Source: Dermacentor variabilis
Taxonomy: Eukaryota; Arthropoda; Arachnida; Ixodida; Ixodidae
Assembly (NCBI RefSeq): GCF_050947875.1
Contig: NC_134576.1
Location: 54,068,255-54,132,254 of the forward strand
Direction of reading: 5' to 3'
Length of the DNA stretch: 64,000 bases
The notes beneath the pieces were generated by a model. The model worked only from the letters and a program-made list of their open reading frames with translations. It did no database searches and was not told where the DNA came from. Positions 33,137 to 45,947 of this stretch are shown in pieces. The position numbers and the translations under genes are program-made. The first letter of the stretch is position 1; each line of letters begins with the position of its first letter.

Positions 33137-34727
33137 GCCAAAAAATAGGTCGCAGGGGCTGCGAAAGCTGTCGAAGCATCAGTACGTGAAAAATGTACGT
33201 TTAATTTGCTGAATTAATTGATGGACGTCATGAACTTCTCCGTGTGCGCGAAGTGTGTGCCAGTGGCCAGTTTGTTTATGGAACATTAACGCTTGAACGA
33301 ATTATTGATTTTATGGCAAGCTCTAGGTACATGTCAAAGAAATGTCAATCTGCACAAAACTTCACTGCTTTTGCGTTCCTGGTTTTTAGATGACAGTCGT
33401 CCGTATAACTGACTCACGCAGAGCAAATGCCCACAAACCAAGGCCAGTCCATGCTGTACACTAACATCCCAACCACCTCTATCAGAACATTCAACTTCGG
33501 TTATTAAAAATGCGGCCTTCGAATAGCCAACATTGGAAAGTTGTTTTGCAGCGCATTACAATATAACTGCGAGCTTACATAGGTTACAGTACACGTAAAA
33601 CTAGTTTTCGCGCGGAGGTTTTGGCATCTCATCGTGGCAAGTTCGGTGGGTGGGTTAGGTATCGTAGCCACTAATATTTGACACAGTTCGCTGCAGCGTC
33701 AAGGAGTCTGATCAGTATTGCCGACTACCGTTGCGCTGGACTCATCGTGCCATGCTGCTATACAGGCATGGATGAGAGCGTGCACTACATAGCTCTCGGA
33801 GCACGCTTAGTTTCGTGAAACGTATGCTTTGTTCATCGCAAACGGACTTCCATCTCAAGCTGGAATAACATACGCATCTAGCTTAACGTAAGAAGCGAAT
33901 TCGAACGTTTTATTGACGCTTTTCACATCCGTAATAACTCTCGCCCAGCTTTTCTGCTTTAAAACCAAGGCCCTTGTTATGTCTGTGCCGCCATCTGCCG
34001 AGGCAGACGCAATACATGCACAACTCGGCTTCACGCATCGACGCTTACGATTCGTGAAGTGCAAACGCCTGGAGCCTCATTCAGCGTGTATATCCAGCGT
34101 GTTGCAACTGGGTATACGCGACAATGTTCTTTTGTATTGACATTTGTATTTATTAACACTATGTTTACCTGTTATTACTAGCTATTTATTTGTCACACAA
34201 ATGAGGTAGTCACGCAATGTATCTACATATAGCAATTTGAATGCTTCTCAAATGAAGAGCAGAACTTATTTTGTAGCGGAACGGTATCCACACTGTTATG
34301 ACTACTGCATGTGTTTCTCAGCTACTCATTCCTGCTTAACCATGGCATAGAACTACAGAGAGAATGCGGTAGCAACAGCACATTCATGAAAGGAATGTTT
34401 ATAAATGACGGCTTCAAACTTCCACGCTGTTTGTAGTCTCAAACACATGCGCAGACATGGCGCTGGCTGCTCCGTCCACTTCACTGGCAGGAGAAACTGC
34501 GGCCATGTAAGGTTACATCACTGCCATACGCCTAGCAAAACTCTTTCCTATATGTAGAAGATGCCTCGTCGTACAACAGACAGCGCGAGCCCGAAAACAA
34601 CCTCTAGCAACTGCCGCTGAGCTTATTTGCGACTCCAGAAATTTATGCGACACTTTGCAGCAAGTGCAGGAAAACATGCACGAAGGTCGGAGCAGATGCC
34701 CTGCCCTAGCCATAGTATTATGACCGG
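33137..34727. other. Unassigned spacer, copy 2
   Basis: Counterpart of 7503-9080. Nothing recognised. An 11-bp difference near 33880-33900 disrupts the ORF seen in copy 1. Confidence 0.4.
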
Positions 34728-34928
34728 GTGCCCATGTTTAATGATAAAGAAGTGTCAAAGATTGAAGGTTATTTGCAGTCTCTGAAACTGAGGGCATGGG
34801 GCGACAACAAATTCATCCCGCCTGCATTTCCGTATGGTTCACAACTGCCGATGAGAGATAAGGCTCGCAATGGCCCTGGACCAGAGGCATTGGACAGGAG
34901 GCGACGTAAAAACAAAGCTTTAGTTTAA
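34728..34928 (+). CDS. Hypothetical 66-codon ORF, copy 2
   Basis: Same as 9081-9281 except Lys for Glu in the MRDxARN segment. The stop again overlaps AATAAA. Confidence 0.2.
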   Translation: MPMFNDKEVSKIEGYLQSLKLRAWGDNKFIPPAFPYGSQLPMRDKARNGPGPEALDRRRRKNKALV

Positions 34929-35013
34929 TAAAATAAAATCATGCCGGAGGCATGGTGAAAAAGAATGCATGCAAACGGCGCAAAGCTTCGCCGAAGCCGT
35001 CCGAGTCACAAAC

Positions 35014-35058
35014 TAACGCGATGCTAACGATGCTAACGCGATGCTAACGCGATGCTAA
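35014..35058. repeat. Short tandem repeat, copy 2
   Basis: Identical to 9367-9411. Confidence 0.85.
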
Positions 35059-36191
35059 ACTAACGAAGGCCCACATAGTGGGAATTTATGATTCTTGTGA
35101 AACGATAAAAAAATGTCCAACGCAAATTAAAAATACACCCGAAAAACGCTACTCTAACTGATTGTAGTAAAACGAACATGTGATGACTAATTCAATAAAA
35201 GATGAAACGCCATCGGAAAAAAAAATCACAGAAAATTACGATACGTCTTTTCATTGACGTGTCTTTTGTGTGATGGCCAAATAGGTACTCGGTCTATATT
35301 ACGAAGGGAACACTGAGTAGCGCTGCTGGCATGGACAATCTGCCTCGTGCAGCATATCGGAAACAGTGGGAGCCACACAGGAGCCGCCGCACACCAACTC
35401 CGCTCATGCAGCACTGAACAATGCGCACTGCACTGGCGCCATCTTGTAGCGGTTGTCGCTGCAAAAGGCATATTGCACGTCTTGTGGGAGAGCTCTCCGT
35501 GGAGACGAGACCTCCCTTTTTCATTCACCGCTGTGCTCAGCTCGTTCGCTCGGTTAGGCTGCTGCCACCAGTGGTAAACGCAAGAACGAGCGCTTAAGAG
35601 CTGCACTCTAAAACATTCCGAGAGCGGGTTGGAACATGAAGCTTAGCTGCGACGTGCTCGTACAGATCCCGATCCGAAGAGGCGATGGGCTACTGGTACC
35701 TCACCGCCAACAGTCATGGCGGACTGGCATCGTCTGTCTAATTCCAAAGACTATAGCTTGTGGTTCCAGCCTGCCGACCACACTTCAGCTGTCTCTCAAT
35801 GCACCGATCCGCCGCTCCGTCTTCCAAACCAGTTTTCCATGGCTTGCCCATCTCTCGCCGCATCGCACCGACTCACGTGACCAACAGGTCCAGCGAGTTC
35901 AGGAATAACGCGGAGCTTCCCTCCCAACTGTTCCATAAGCAGCGCTGCGACTGCTTTGGCAATGGTGGCCACCATCATATGGGACAGGTGGGCACGCATC
36001 TTGTGTGTTAGTCAGGGAGATAGTAATGTAGCTGCGTTTGTTTTTGAACATTTTCGCACTAGACCAAACGATCGGCAGAATCAGTAAAATGTTCAGTGTA
36101 TGCGGGTTGCAAAATGTAATTTCATATGACAGCCTGCCTGGTAATGCAGTCTGTAATGCAAGTGTCTCCATAGTACTTAATCTTTAATTGA

Positions 36192-39004
36192 ATGAGGCTG
36201 AATCTGAACCTGGCAACGTTTAACGTTAGAACGTTATCTAGTGAGGCGAGTCTAGCAGTGTTATTGGAGGAATTAGAGGGTAGTAAATGGGATATAATAG
36301 GGCTCAGTGAGGTTAGGAGGACAAAACAAGCATATACAGTGCTAAAAAGCGGGCACGTACTGTGCTACCGGGGCTTAGCGGAGAGACAAGAACTAGGAGT
36401 CGGATTCCTGATTAATAAGGAAATAGCTGGTAACATACAGGAATTCTATAGCATTAACGAGAGGGTGGCAGGTCTTGTTGTGAAACTTAATAAGAGGTAC
36501 AAATTGAAGGTGGTACAAGTCTATGCCCCTACATGCAGTCATGTTGACCAGGAAGTCGAAAGCTTTTATGAAGACGTGGAATCGGCGATGGGTAAAGTCA
36601 AAACAAAATACACTATACTGATGGGCGACTTCAATGCCAGGGTAGGCAAGAAGCAGGCTAGAGACAAGTCCGTAGGGGAATATGGCATAGGCTCTAGGAA
36701 TAGCAGAGGAAAGTTATTAATAGAGTTTACAGAACAGAATAATATGCGGATAATGAATACCTTTTTCCGCAAGCGGGTTAGTCGAAAGTGGACGTGGAGG
36801 AGCCCGAATGGTGAGACTAGAAATGAAATCGACTTCATACTCTGCGCGAACCCTGGCATCATACAAGATGTAGACGTGCTCGGCAAGGTACGCTGCAGTG
36901 ACCATAGAATGGTAAGAACTCGAATAAGGCTAGACTTCAGGAGGGAACGCAAGAAACTGATACACAAGAAGCCAATCAATGAGTTAGCGGTAAGAGGGAA
37001 ACTAGAGGAATTCCGGATCAAGCTACAGAACAGGTATTCGGCTTTAACTCAGGAAGATGACCTTAGTGTTGAAGCAATGAACGACAATCTCATGGGCATC
37101 ATTAAGGAGTGCGCAATAGAAGTCGGTGGTAACGCCGTTAGACAGGAAACCAGTAAGCTATCGCAGGAGACGAAAGATCTCATCAAGAAACGCCAATGTA
37201 CGAAAGTCTCTAACCCTACAGCTAGAATAGAACTGGCAGAACTTTCTAAGTTAATCAACAAGCGTAAGACAGCGGACATCAGGAACTATAATATGGATAG
37301 AATTGAACAGGCTCTCAGGAACGGAGGAAGCCTAAAAACAGTGAAGAAGAAACTAGGAATAGGCAAGAATCAGATGTGTGCGTTAAGAGACAAAGCCGGC
37401 AATATCGTTACTAATATGGATGAGATAGTTCAAGTGGCTGAGGAGTTCTATAGAGATTTATACAGTACCAGTGGCACCCACGACGATAGTGGAAGAGAGA
37501 ATAGCCTAGAGGAATTCGAAATCCCACAGGTAACGCCAGAAGAAGTAAAGAAAGCCTTAGGAGCTATGCAAAGGGGGAAGGCAGCTGGGGAGGATCAGGT
37601 AACAGCAGATTTGTTGAAGGATGGTGGTCAGATTGTTCTAGAGAAACTGGCCACCCTGTATACGCAATGCCTCATAACCTCGAACGTACCGGAATCTTGG
37701 AAGAACGCTAAAATAATCCTAATCCATAAGAAAGGGGACGACAACTACTTGAAAATTTATAGACCGATCAGCTTACTGTCCGTTGCCTACAAAGTATTTA
37801 CTAAGGTAATCGCAAGTAGAATCAGGAACACCGTAGACTTCTGTCAACCAAGTGACCAGGCAGGATTCCGTAAAGGCTACTCAACAATAGACCATATTCA
37901 CACTATCAATCAAGTGATAGAGAAATGTGCAGAATATAACCAACCCTAATATATAGCTTTCATTGACTACGAGAAAGCGTTTGATTCAGTCGAAACCTCA
38001 GAAGTCATGGAGGCATTACGGAATCAGGGTGTAGATGAGCCATATGTAAAAATACTGGAAGATATCTATAGCGGCTCCACAGCCACCGTAGTCCTCCACA
38101 AAGAAAGCAACAAAATCCCAATAAAGAAAGGCGTCAGACAGGGAGATACGATCTCTCCAATGCTATTCACAGCATGTTTACAGGAGGTATTCAGAGACCT
38201 GGAGTGGGAAGAATTGGGGATAAAAGTTGATGGAGAATACCTTAGCAACTTGCGATTCGCTGATGATATTGCCTTGCTTAGTAACTTAGGAGACCAATTG
38301 CAATGCATGATCACTGACCTGGAGAGGCAAAGCAGAAGGGTGGGTCTGAAAATTAATCTGCAGAAAACTAAAGTAATGTTTAACAGTCTCGGAAGAGAAC
38401 AGCAGTTTACGATAGGTAGCGAGGCACTGGAAGTGGTAAGGGAATACATCTCCTTAGGGCAGGTAGTGACCAAGGATCCGGATCATGAGACTGAAATAAC
38501 CAGAAGAATAAGAATGGGTTGGGGGCGTTCGGCATGCATTCTCAAATTATGAAGAGCAGGTTGCCACTATCCCTCAAAAGGAAAGTGTATAACAGCTTTG
38601 TGTTACCAGTACTCACATATGGGGCAGAAACCTGGAGGCTTACGAAAAGGGTTCAGTTGAAATTGAGGACGACGAAACGAGCTATGGAAAGAAGAATGAT
38701 GGGTGTAACGTTAAGGGATAAAAAAAGAGCAGATTGGGTGAGGCAACAAACGCTGGTAAATGACATCTTAGTTGAAATCAAGAAATGGGCATGGGCCGGA
38801 CATGTAATGAGGAGGGAAGATAACCGATGGTCATTAAGGGTTACGGACTGGATTCCAAGGGAAGGGAAGCGTAGCAGGGGGCGGCAGAAAGTTAGGTGGG
38901 TGGATGACATTAAGACGTTTGCAGGGACAACATGGCCACAATTAGTACATGACCGGGGTAGTTGGAGAAGTATGGGAGAGGCATTTGCCCTGGAGTGGGC
39001 GTAA
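36192..39004 (+). pseudogene. RTE/BovB-like LINE, copy 2
   Basis: Open for 585 codons (36192-37949) through endonuclease and the first RT motifs. It is then stopped by TAA (37947-37949) where copy 1 has TTA. RT resumes with AFDSV, GVRQGDTISPML and FADDIALLS (38007-38552). It shifts frame at about 38520, where one base is missing relative to copy 1, and the C-terminal part reads on at 38519-39004. In the stretch shared with copy 1's first ORF I count about 12 protein-changing and 4 silent differences, close to neutral expectation. Confidence 0.9.
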
Positions 39005-39009
39005 CTAGG

Positions 39010-39027
39010 ATGATGATGATGATGATT

Positions 39028-39066
<39 letters not shown>
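39010..39066 (+). repeat. LINE 3' tail (ATG)n, copy 2
   Basis: 57 bp with one ATT interruption. Confidence 0.9.
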
Positions 39067-39758
39067 TCAGGTTCATGCACGCACCATGTGGAGCCATGGC
39101 GTATGGTACGTCAGCAAAAATCATTTTCAGATACTCCTCAGTAAACCGGTATGTTTAAGTACACCACATACGTGCCATTATCGAAAATAATTATGGGATG
39201 GCATAGCAGTACTCCAGTAGGTGGTAGAGCAGTATTTCAAGGTGTAATTGTCATAGAAATTGCATCTCATATCAGCGTCTGAAGAAAACAGGCAGTTCAG
39301 CGGCGAAGACAGTCCTGGCCCCATATCTTCAGGTTACTTCAACTGTAGAGCAACACGCAAAATTAGTTAAGATCAACGCAACAGGTCAATTTACGTTACT
39401 TTACCTAGAAACAAGATTCTCTGTAAAATTAGTTTGCATTGCAGCCAGAGGTAGTGGCGCAAGGAGGTTGGAGTGTAATCAGTTACGTTCAGGTGATGAA
39501 GAACAAGTTCTCTATGAGAGAAACTATGCGCAACCTGGCTGTAATACCCGCAGCTAAGCGAAGCAGCTGTCATCTTGTACATATCTAGAACGCAAAATAG
39601 ATAACAGAAGATTTAGGAATCAAAAGGTAGTGGGAAAACTTCGTCATAGCCACGTTGTGCACGCCGTACTAAGCCTTGTGGTCAAGTGCAAAGCTCACTT
39701 TCAGATTTGCTTGCTGGTAGAGTAAAGAGTGTGTGCGTACAAAAAGCGCTTGTTCACT

Positions 39759-39786
39759 GCGCATTTATGCGCACGCATAAATGCGC
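39759..39786. repeat. Perfect 13-bp inverted repeat, copy 2
   Basis: Identical to 14124-14151. Confidence 0.9.
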
Positions 39787-40408
39787 GGCAACTGATCAAG
39801 CTGATCACTGTGCTGCCGCGGGTCCTGTTCAACGGGCCCAAATGTGTGGGTAGCACATTTTTCAATGCTGGAATTGCCGGCATTATGCATCCAGATTCGT
39901 CAGCTGCTACCCTACCTCCTCGAAATATCAGACCATATCCGCTCCTTAGCAGTAAATCAAAACAACAGAAACGTACCTGCACTATTTATACTATCCAGCA
40001 GTGCAGAAGTACCTTGCCTCCATGACCAACGAGTCCCAATATACCTCGACGATTTTCATCAGAATTTTATACTGATCTGCTATCATGTCCTTGTCATTCG
40101 ATAACTACCCATTTCCCTAAAAAATATGCGCGAACCAACAGCAAATAAATCATCAGAGACCGCGGTAGCTTCCACGTGGCACAGCGGTGTTAGCAGAGAC
40201 GCCAAGACCTTGTTCCATCCATCACGGTGCGCAATGTAGTCAAACTTGGAGCATCCCTGACACTAAAGTTGCAAAGAATTGAAATACATACAACATGCAG
40301 TGTTCACTTAATTCACCATGCCGATCGACAGAGCTGTGGTTATGAGGAAAGACTTCACTGTTGCACTCAGCTTATGCGGAAGGCTTGTTCCTCCGTGCGT
40401 CTACAACG

Positions 40409-40594
40409 AATTAGGAAAGAACAGCGCCAACTAAGACGATCACAAGTGGGGAGAACGACACAGGACAAGCGCCATCTTCACCTATCATTATTCACAGAAA
40501 AATTTCAGTGAATAAAGATAGATGAAGTTGGCGCTTGTCCTGCGTCGTTCTCCCCCCTTGTGATCGTCTTAGTTGGCGCTCTTCCTTCCTAATT
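40409..40594. mobile_element. Fold-back element, copy 2
   Basis: Same 186-bp hairpin as 14774-14959, with one visible mismatch added in the right arm (CCCCCC for CCCCAC). Confidence 0.8.
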
Positions 40595-41001
40595 CAAGTA
40601 TGCACCATCTAGCCCAAATGAATGTGGTCTACAACGAATATGGTTCGTTAGAACCGCTAAAATTCTCAAGCTTGAAGAAACTATCCGCATTTCAGCAACC
40701 TAAAAGTGTGCACGGGCTGTCATTGTGGTTTATTCCCCTCCATTTCGGCAGCAACATCAGCTTTCAAGACCCAGGACGTGTGGAGGAGCGCAAAATGATT
40801 TAGGCTGTCTCAGGATAGCTTGTGCCCACCGTGCAGGAGCACAAGAAAATATATCCGAGCACGGAAAAAGCGAAAAAAGAAGAAATCCGAAGAACGAACC
40901 ATGCCTACCAAAGGGTACGTTTAACAAATAAAAACCTCAGAAAGAGTGACTAAGGCTGCAATTTTTCGCGACAAAGCCAAAAAAGAAATTCGGGCTTTCA
41001 A

Positions 41002-41989
41002 ATGTGCCTTCCTCAAACGCAACAGCTTGCTCTTCACGCAGTGTTGAAAGCTTCAAAAGCAAAGTCAGCGAGAGGAAAGCGCTATAAAACCAACTGGTTG
41101 ATGACTTACCTCCCTCTGCTTATAGCCCTGCTTACCAGCCCTGCTGCTCATAGGCTGATGTCAAAGATGAATATTTTGCCACTACCTACGTCATCGCGCC
41201 TTAAACAAATTATCAAGAGAATGCCTTGCGAGTTCGGTTTTAATAAGGTTTCGCTTAACAGCATTGGTGCACTTATTAAACAAGGAGTAAGCTGTTGTGG
41301 AATCCTCATACTAGACGATATGAAAGTGCGCCAAGCTGTCACATTCAACAAGCAAACATATCAAGTAGACGACCAGGAATCGACAGCCATGGCAGATCAT
41401 GCACTTGTGCTTACGATTGTGCCCCTATTTCATTCGTGGGTACTACCAATCGCCAGCTTCGCTACAAAAAATGCATCTCCTGGAAGAGTCCTCGCAAGGA
41501 TGGTTTTGAAAGCCGTCATAGAGCTTCATAAACAAAATGCTACAGTGATAGCCGTCATAAGCGATGGAGCAAGCACAAACAAGTGAATGTGATCAACATT
41601 TGATGTGACAGGCAACTCTCATGCACCTAAGCACAAAATTGAACATCCCTGTATTCCAGACAGCAGTCCATACTTCCTCTGTGGTGTGTCTCACATTGTG
41701 AAGTGCATAAGAAATCATCTGCTTCGTCACAAGTACGGCATGGTAGGTATCCGCTTTTTTATGTTAGCTTGTAACAAAATTAACGTCATCACAAAATATC
41801 AGCTCCAAATTTTCAATCATCTTTTTACTTTACAGAATGGCGAACATGAGATCAACTATGACCGCTACTGTATACTTCAGGATGTTAACAGCAAGCAGCA
41901 GCTCCGTGCAGTACCAAAACTGACAAAAGAGCATGTGAACCCCGACAATTTGAGAAAAATGAATGTGCGGCTGGCTGTTCAGGCAGGTA
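41002..41989 (+). pseudogene. P2 transposase, copy 2
   Basis: Same frame, the same two TGA stops, the same Gly at the third acidic position and the same intron-like segment (41743-41835) as copy 1. A few substitutions, including Lys for Asn in ARGKRY and Glu for Lys in KAVIELHK. The lesions therefore predate the duplication. Confidence 0.8.
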
Positions 41990-42514
41990 GCCGCCTATAT
42001 TCAGCTAGATAACGGAAATCGGGCCGCAGTTTTGCCTTTCGTCATCTTTGCTTATAACACCGCCGTTCAATGCAAAACCGGTTACTCGCTATTCAACCTT
42101 GTTTATGGCCGTTCGCCCAGTTCCTTTCTCGACGTTTCTTTTCTGCCCCTGTCAGTCCATCTTAATCTTCCTGCGAAGAATATGTTTCCCGCCTTGGCCG
42201 TTGTCGCCAGCGTGGCCGCTTTGACAGCGAAGCCAGACAACAGGACCGCAAGGTTAATTATGAAGCATGTAATGCAGTAGTTTTCTACCAGCCCAGCGAT
42301 GAAGTGCTGCTCTGGACACCACTTCACACTCCTGGGTTGTGTAAGAAGTGTCAGTTCCACTTTTTTGGCACATACGCGTTCCTGAAAATGACTTCTTCCG
42401 TTAATTATCGCGTGACCCCAGTTGTTCCCTCAACTGACCGCCGTTGCCGGTCTACCGAAGTGGTCAACCTTTCTCGTATGAAGCCCTGCACGCGGCGTTT
42501 CCCGTACCTTTAGG
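41990..42514 (+). pseudogene. Gypsy integrase C-terminal fragment, copy 2
   Basis: Same fragment as 16356-16880, same frame break. Confidence 0.75.
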
Positions 42515-42708
42515 CTGCGGCCAGGGTGGCCGCTCTCGTGCGGGCGAAGTTAGTGTGGCCATTTATTGTGGACTTCATGTGTATATTATCATCATCATGT
42601 GTGTGCCCTTCGCATCGTGCGGATACCCGGATCGTCATAGTGGATTGGGCCGAGGGTTCTTCGGCGCGTCTCTCAGGCTCAATAAAGGCCGGTCCTTACT
42701 GTGGCGTC

Positions 42709-42711
<3 letters not shown>
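42515..42711 (+). other. Probable gypsy 3' non-coding/LTR remnant, copy 2
   Basis: Counterpart of 16881-17077, with substitutions around 42570-42585. Confidence 0.4.

Positions 42712-42781
<70 letters not shown>
42712..42781. repeat. (TA)n microsatellite, copy 2
   Basis: 70 bp, 14 bp longer than in copy 1. Confidence 0.95.
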
Positions 42782-42784
<3 letters not shown>

Positions 42785-42942
42785 CGCGGTACAACGCGGA
42801 CAGAACACAGGGAGACGTTCTTCGAACAACAAGACAATATGTTCAAAAACAAAGAGCGGAGACACGTCTTCTTCGTCATCACCCAATGTGGCTCCGACCC
42901 CCTAGGCGGAGTCCGTTAGTGCTCCCATCGTGGTGCTCCCAT
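42782..42942. other. LTR remnant and deletion scar
   Basis: Matches copy 1 to its position 17282 (42930 here). Eight filler bases, TGGTGCTC (42931-42938), follow, and the match resumes at copy 1 position 21123. GTGCTCCCAT occurs at 42919-42928 and again at 42933-42942, so the filler appears templated from the adjacent sequence. Confidence 0.85.
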
Positions 42943-44139
42943 TGTCGTCGTGGCATGCTTCCTCTTCAGAACATCCGGCGAGCGCCACCTTTCCCCGCTC
43001 CGTTTTCCTCTTCGCCTTCCAGCCTTCCTACCTCTTCCTTATCCCCTGACCGCCCAACCGCCTCTACTCATCGCTCACCATCTCCCCGACGTCGCTCGCT
43101 TTCTCCGATGCGGCGCCGTCCCGTGTCCACCGAGCAGGAAAACTGATGGCCGCAGTTCCCGAGGCACGAACTACGTCCGCGTCGCAATGCCCAAGTCCTC
43201 GTCCCTCTCCAGCCTACGTAAATGAAGTCTCTGTCGAAGGAGTCACCGTCCTGGCACTTGCAGATACAGGAGCCGCCGTATCCGCAATCTCCGCCGAACT
43301 CTGCCGCACACTAAGAAAGGTTTTGACGCCTCTCTCCGACTTCTCCCTTCGAACCGCGAACGCTCAAGATATAACGCCTCTCACTGCCTGTACTGCTCGC
43401 GTCTTCATTCAAGGTCTACTGTATATCGTCGAATTCGTCGTGCTGCCCACGTGTTCCCATGCCATCATGTTAGGCTGGGACTTCCTTGTAAATAATAACG
43501 CCGTTACTGACTTGTCACGCCGAACTCGAACTTTCTGCACTTCCCGACGTCGAGACTATCGAAAACGACCCTTCCAGTGTTAAACTGTTTTTGTTTCCGA
43601 AGACAATTCCGTCCCTCCCCGCTCTTCCCTGCTTGTGCCTGTGTCGTGCGCCGCTATTTGTGATGCCACTGTTCTCTTTACGCCCTCTGAGCTGTTCATT
43701 CCCCGCCGATGTTCTCCACTGCCCTTTGCTCTCCTTACTCTTCGCAATGGCGTCACGAAAATGATCGTCGACAATCCCACGGCCTGCCCTTTAGCTTTAT
43801 TTCATGGTGAATACCTAGGCCTTGTTCAACCGCTCGACACCTTTTGCATCTTTGACGCTCCTGCCGTTTCTACTTCTGCGGGCCTTGGCGCAATTACTTG
43901 TGACTCTGCGGTCGATCAGTCACTCCTCGACGCTTTTCACTGCTCTATCGAGGATGGCACGTCATCTTCAGAAGGAAGCCAGCTTATTGCGCTCCTGCAG
44001 AGCTTCAGCGCTTCTTTCGACAGCCATGCTTCCGGTTTGGGCCGCACATCGACCGTTTTTCACCAGGTAGATACCGGCAGTCGTGCACCTTCACGGCAGC
44101 GCCCTTACCGAGTATACACCTCTGAGCGCCGTGTCATCT
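42943..44139 (+). pseudogene. Gypsy gag tail, protease and RT start, copy 2
   Basis: The zinc knuckle is gone. The protease (43146-43583) keeps ALADTGAAVSAI and HAIMLGWDFL. A small indel at about 43585-43590 breaks the following frame relative to copy 1. It ends at the same point in the RT lead-in. Confidence 0.85.
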
Positions 44140-44263
44140 GCTTGTACGCGCTTCGCGAATTGCTTAGTACTTTGTGGAAGGTATGCGGGCGCGAGCGATC
44201 CAGCCTTGGTCGAGTTATGCATAAAAGCCGACGTGCTTGACCCGCTGACCAGGGCCCTTTCTT

Positions 44264-44918
44264 CAGCGTGCTGTGGATGCGAAAATATTACGAAACCACG
44301 AAGCAGTGAATATACAGGGAAGGGGAACAACGACGGCGCCATGAGTGTGGACGCCCCCAGTTTCGCTGCAATCCTTCTCACTGCGTCCCGTGAATTTGCG
44401 AATAGTAGAAAAACGTGAACCAGAGGACATACAGGTAAGGGGCGTTGACGGTGGCCCTGCGAGTGTAGGCTTCCCCCACTTTCGCTCCAAACCTTCCTAG
44501 AAAGTACCTCGGATGCACGAATATTAGGCAAACACTGTGGAAATAAGGCAAAGGAAAGAAAATGATGGCGCCGCGACCCACTTTTCTTGCAAACCTTCTC
44601 ACAGCGTGCCGTCAATCTGCGAATATTAGAGAAAGGTGTACGAGTGAAGATACAGGAAAGGCGTATTGATGGTGGTGCAGTGAGTCTATGCATAGCGCAG
44701 ATGGTGCAAGATAATGCAGTGCCGAGCCGACCCGCGGCGGAGGTTAGGCAGGCGTCAAGCACTCCCTTTACCTGAGCCGCCCCCTAAGATAGCGCAATAT
44801 CAGCCCGACCCACGGCGGAGATGAAGGATGCGTTAAGCATTCCCGTCTTTCGTTCCAAACCTTCCTCCAGCGTGCGCTGGACGCGTGAATACTGGAAAAG
44901 AAATTGGCCGACCATTGC
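44264..44918. repeat. Degenerate satellite, copy 2
   Basis: Same monomers as 22446-23100, with no difference seen. Confidence 0.7.
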
Positions 44919-44990
44919 GCCTCTTCGTAATGCATACAGAACACGCAGTGCAAAACGTAGGCACTTCAGCGTATCGGTTTCGGTAGCACA

Positions 44991-45029
44991 CACCGTGATC
45001 CGCCGCTATCGAGACGGCGGATCACGGTG
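44991..45029. repeat. Perfect 15-bp hairpin, copy 2
   Basis: Identical to 23173-23211. Confidence 0.9.
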
Positions 45030-45302
45030 CGCCGCTATCGAGTCATCCTGCCAAGGGGATGATGGGAGGTACGTTGATTTGTCTCATATTCGTGCTTGTG
45101 GATTCAGAAGTTTTTGTGGCTTTGAATGTTACGCTATATAAATCTTACTGTCGTAAATTTCATATGAATCTATACAATCGCAACTAGTAATTGCAAAGGT
45201 TGAGCTTGTCGAGGTGGGCAAATCGAAACTCACCAAACGTCTCAAGGTGACTCATGCCTGCGATAAATTCGTAAGGGTGTTTCACATCGCTTATCGATAC
45301 AT

Positions 45303-45398
45303 GCATCTGTGGCTTAATGGTTTCAATATCCGGCGTCTGTGATTGAAGGTCCTGTGTTCAAATCCTCCTTTCTGACAATGTTAATCTTTATTTAATTA
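45303..45398 (+). mobile_element. tRNA-derived SINE head, copy 2
   Basis: A box 45310-45320, B box 45355-45365. Identical to copy 1. Confidence 0.55.
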
Positions 45399-45777
45399 CC
45401 AATTAAACAGAACATTGTTGAAAATGACGAGCTTACGAAGTCGCAAAGCCGCTTGAAGCCAAAAGCACGAAATTAGGCAAATCCATGTACCTCCCGTAAT
45501 TCCCACGCTGGTGCAACCACTGCCACTGCAGCTCCCGCTGACACTAGGGCCAGAGTTCTCTCGAGTAATTATTATATGAAACCTATATTATATGACAAGG
45601 GCAGAGCGAGGCTCGCGCTGCGGACGAGAGATTGCTGCAGCAGCGCGAGCACCTAGAGAAGAGCGCTGATGATCACCTCGGTTACGACGAGGCACGACGG
45701 TGACATGAAATGTGGGAACGGGAGCCAATGTGAGGCCTGCGCTCGAAAACACGAAACAGACCAGACCACCATACACG

Positions 45778-45938
45778 GAACGTCGGACAATGGCGGTGCT
45801 GTGAGTCTAGACGTGCCCCGCCTTCGCTCCAAACATATGTACAGTGAGTGGGCCATCAGTCCGCGAATACTAGAAATGCGTAAAGCAGAGGAGGTACATC
45901 CAAGGGGAGTCGAATGCGGCGCTGTGGGTGTAAGATGA
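45778..45938. repeat. Outlying satellite monomers, copy 2
   Basis: Identical to 23960-24120. Confidence 0.6.
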
Positions 45939-45947
45939 GTAGGCTAA

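Noticed and set aside
44091..44762. 223-codon minus-strand ORF present in two copies (also 22273-22944)
   Set aside because: It lies across degenerate satellite monomers, has no domain, and its conservation is explained by identical DNA in the two copies.
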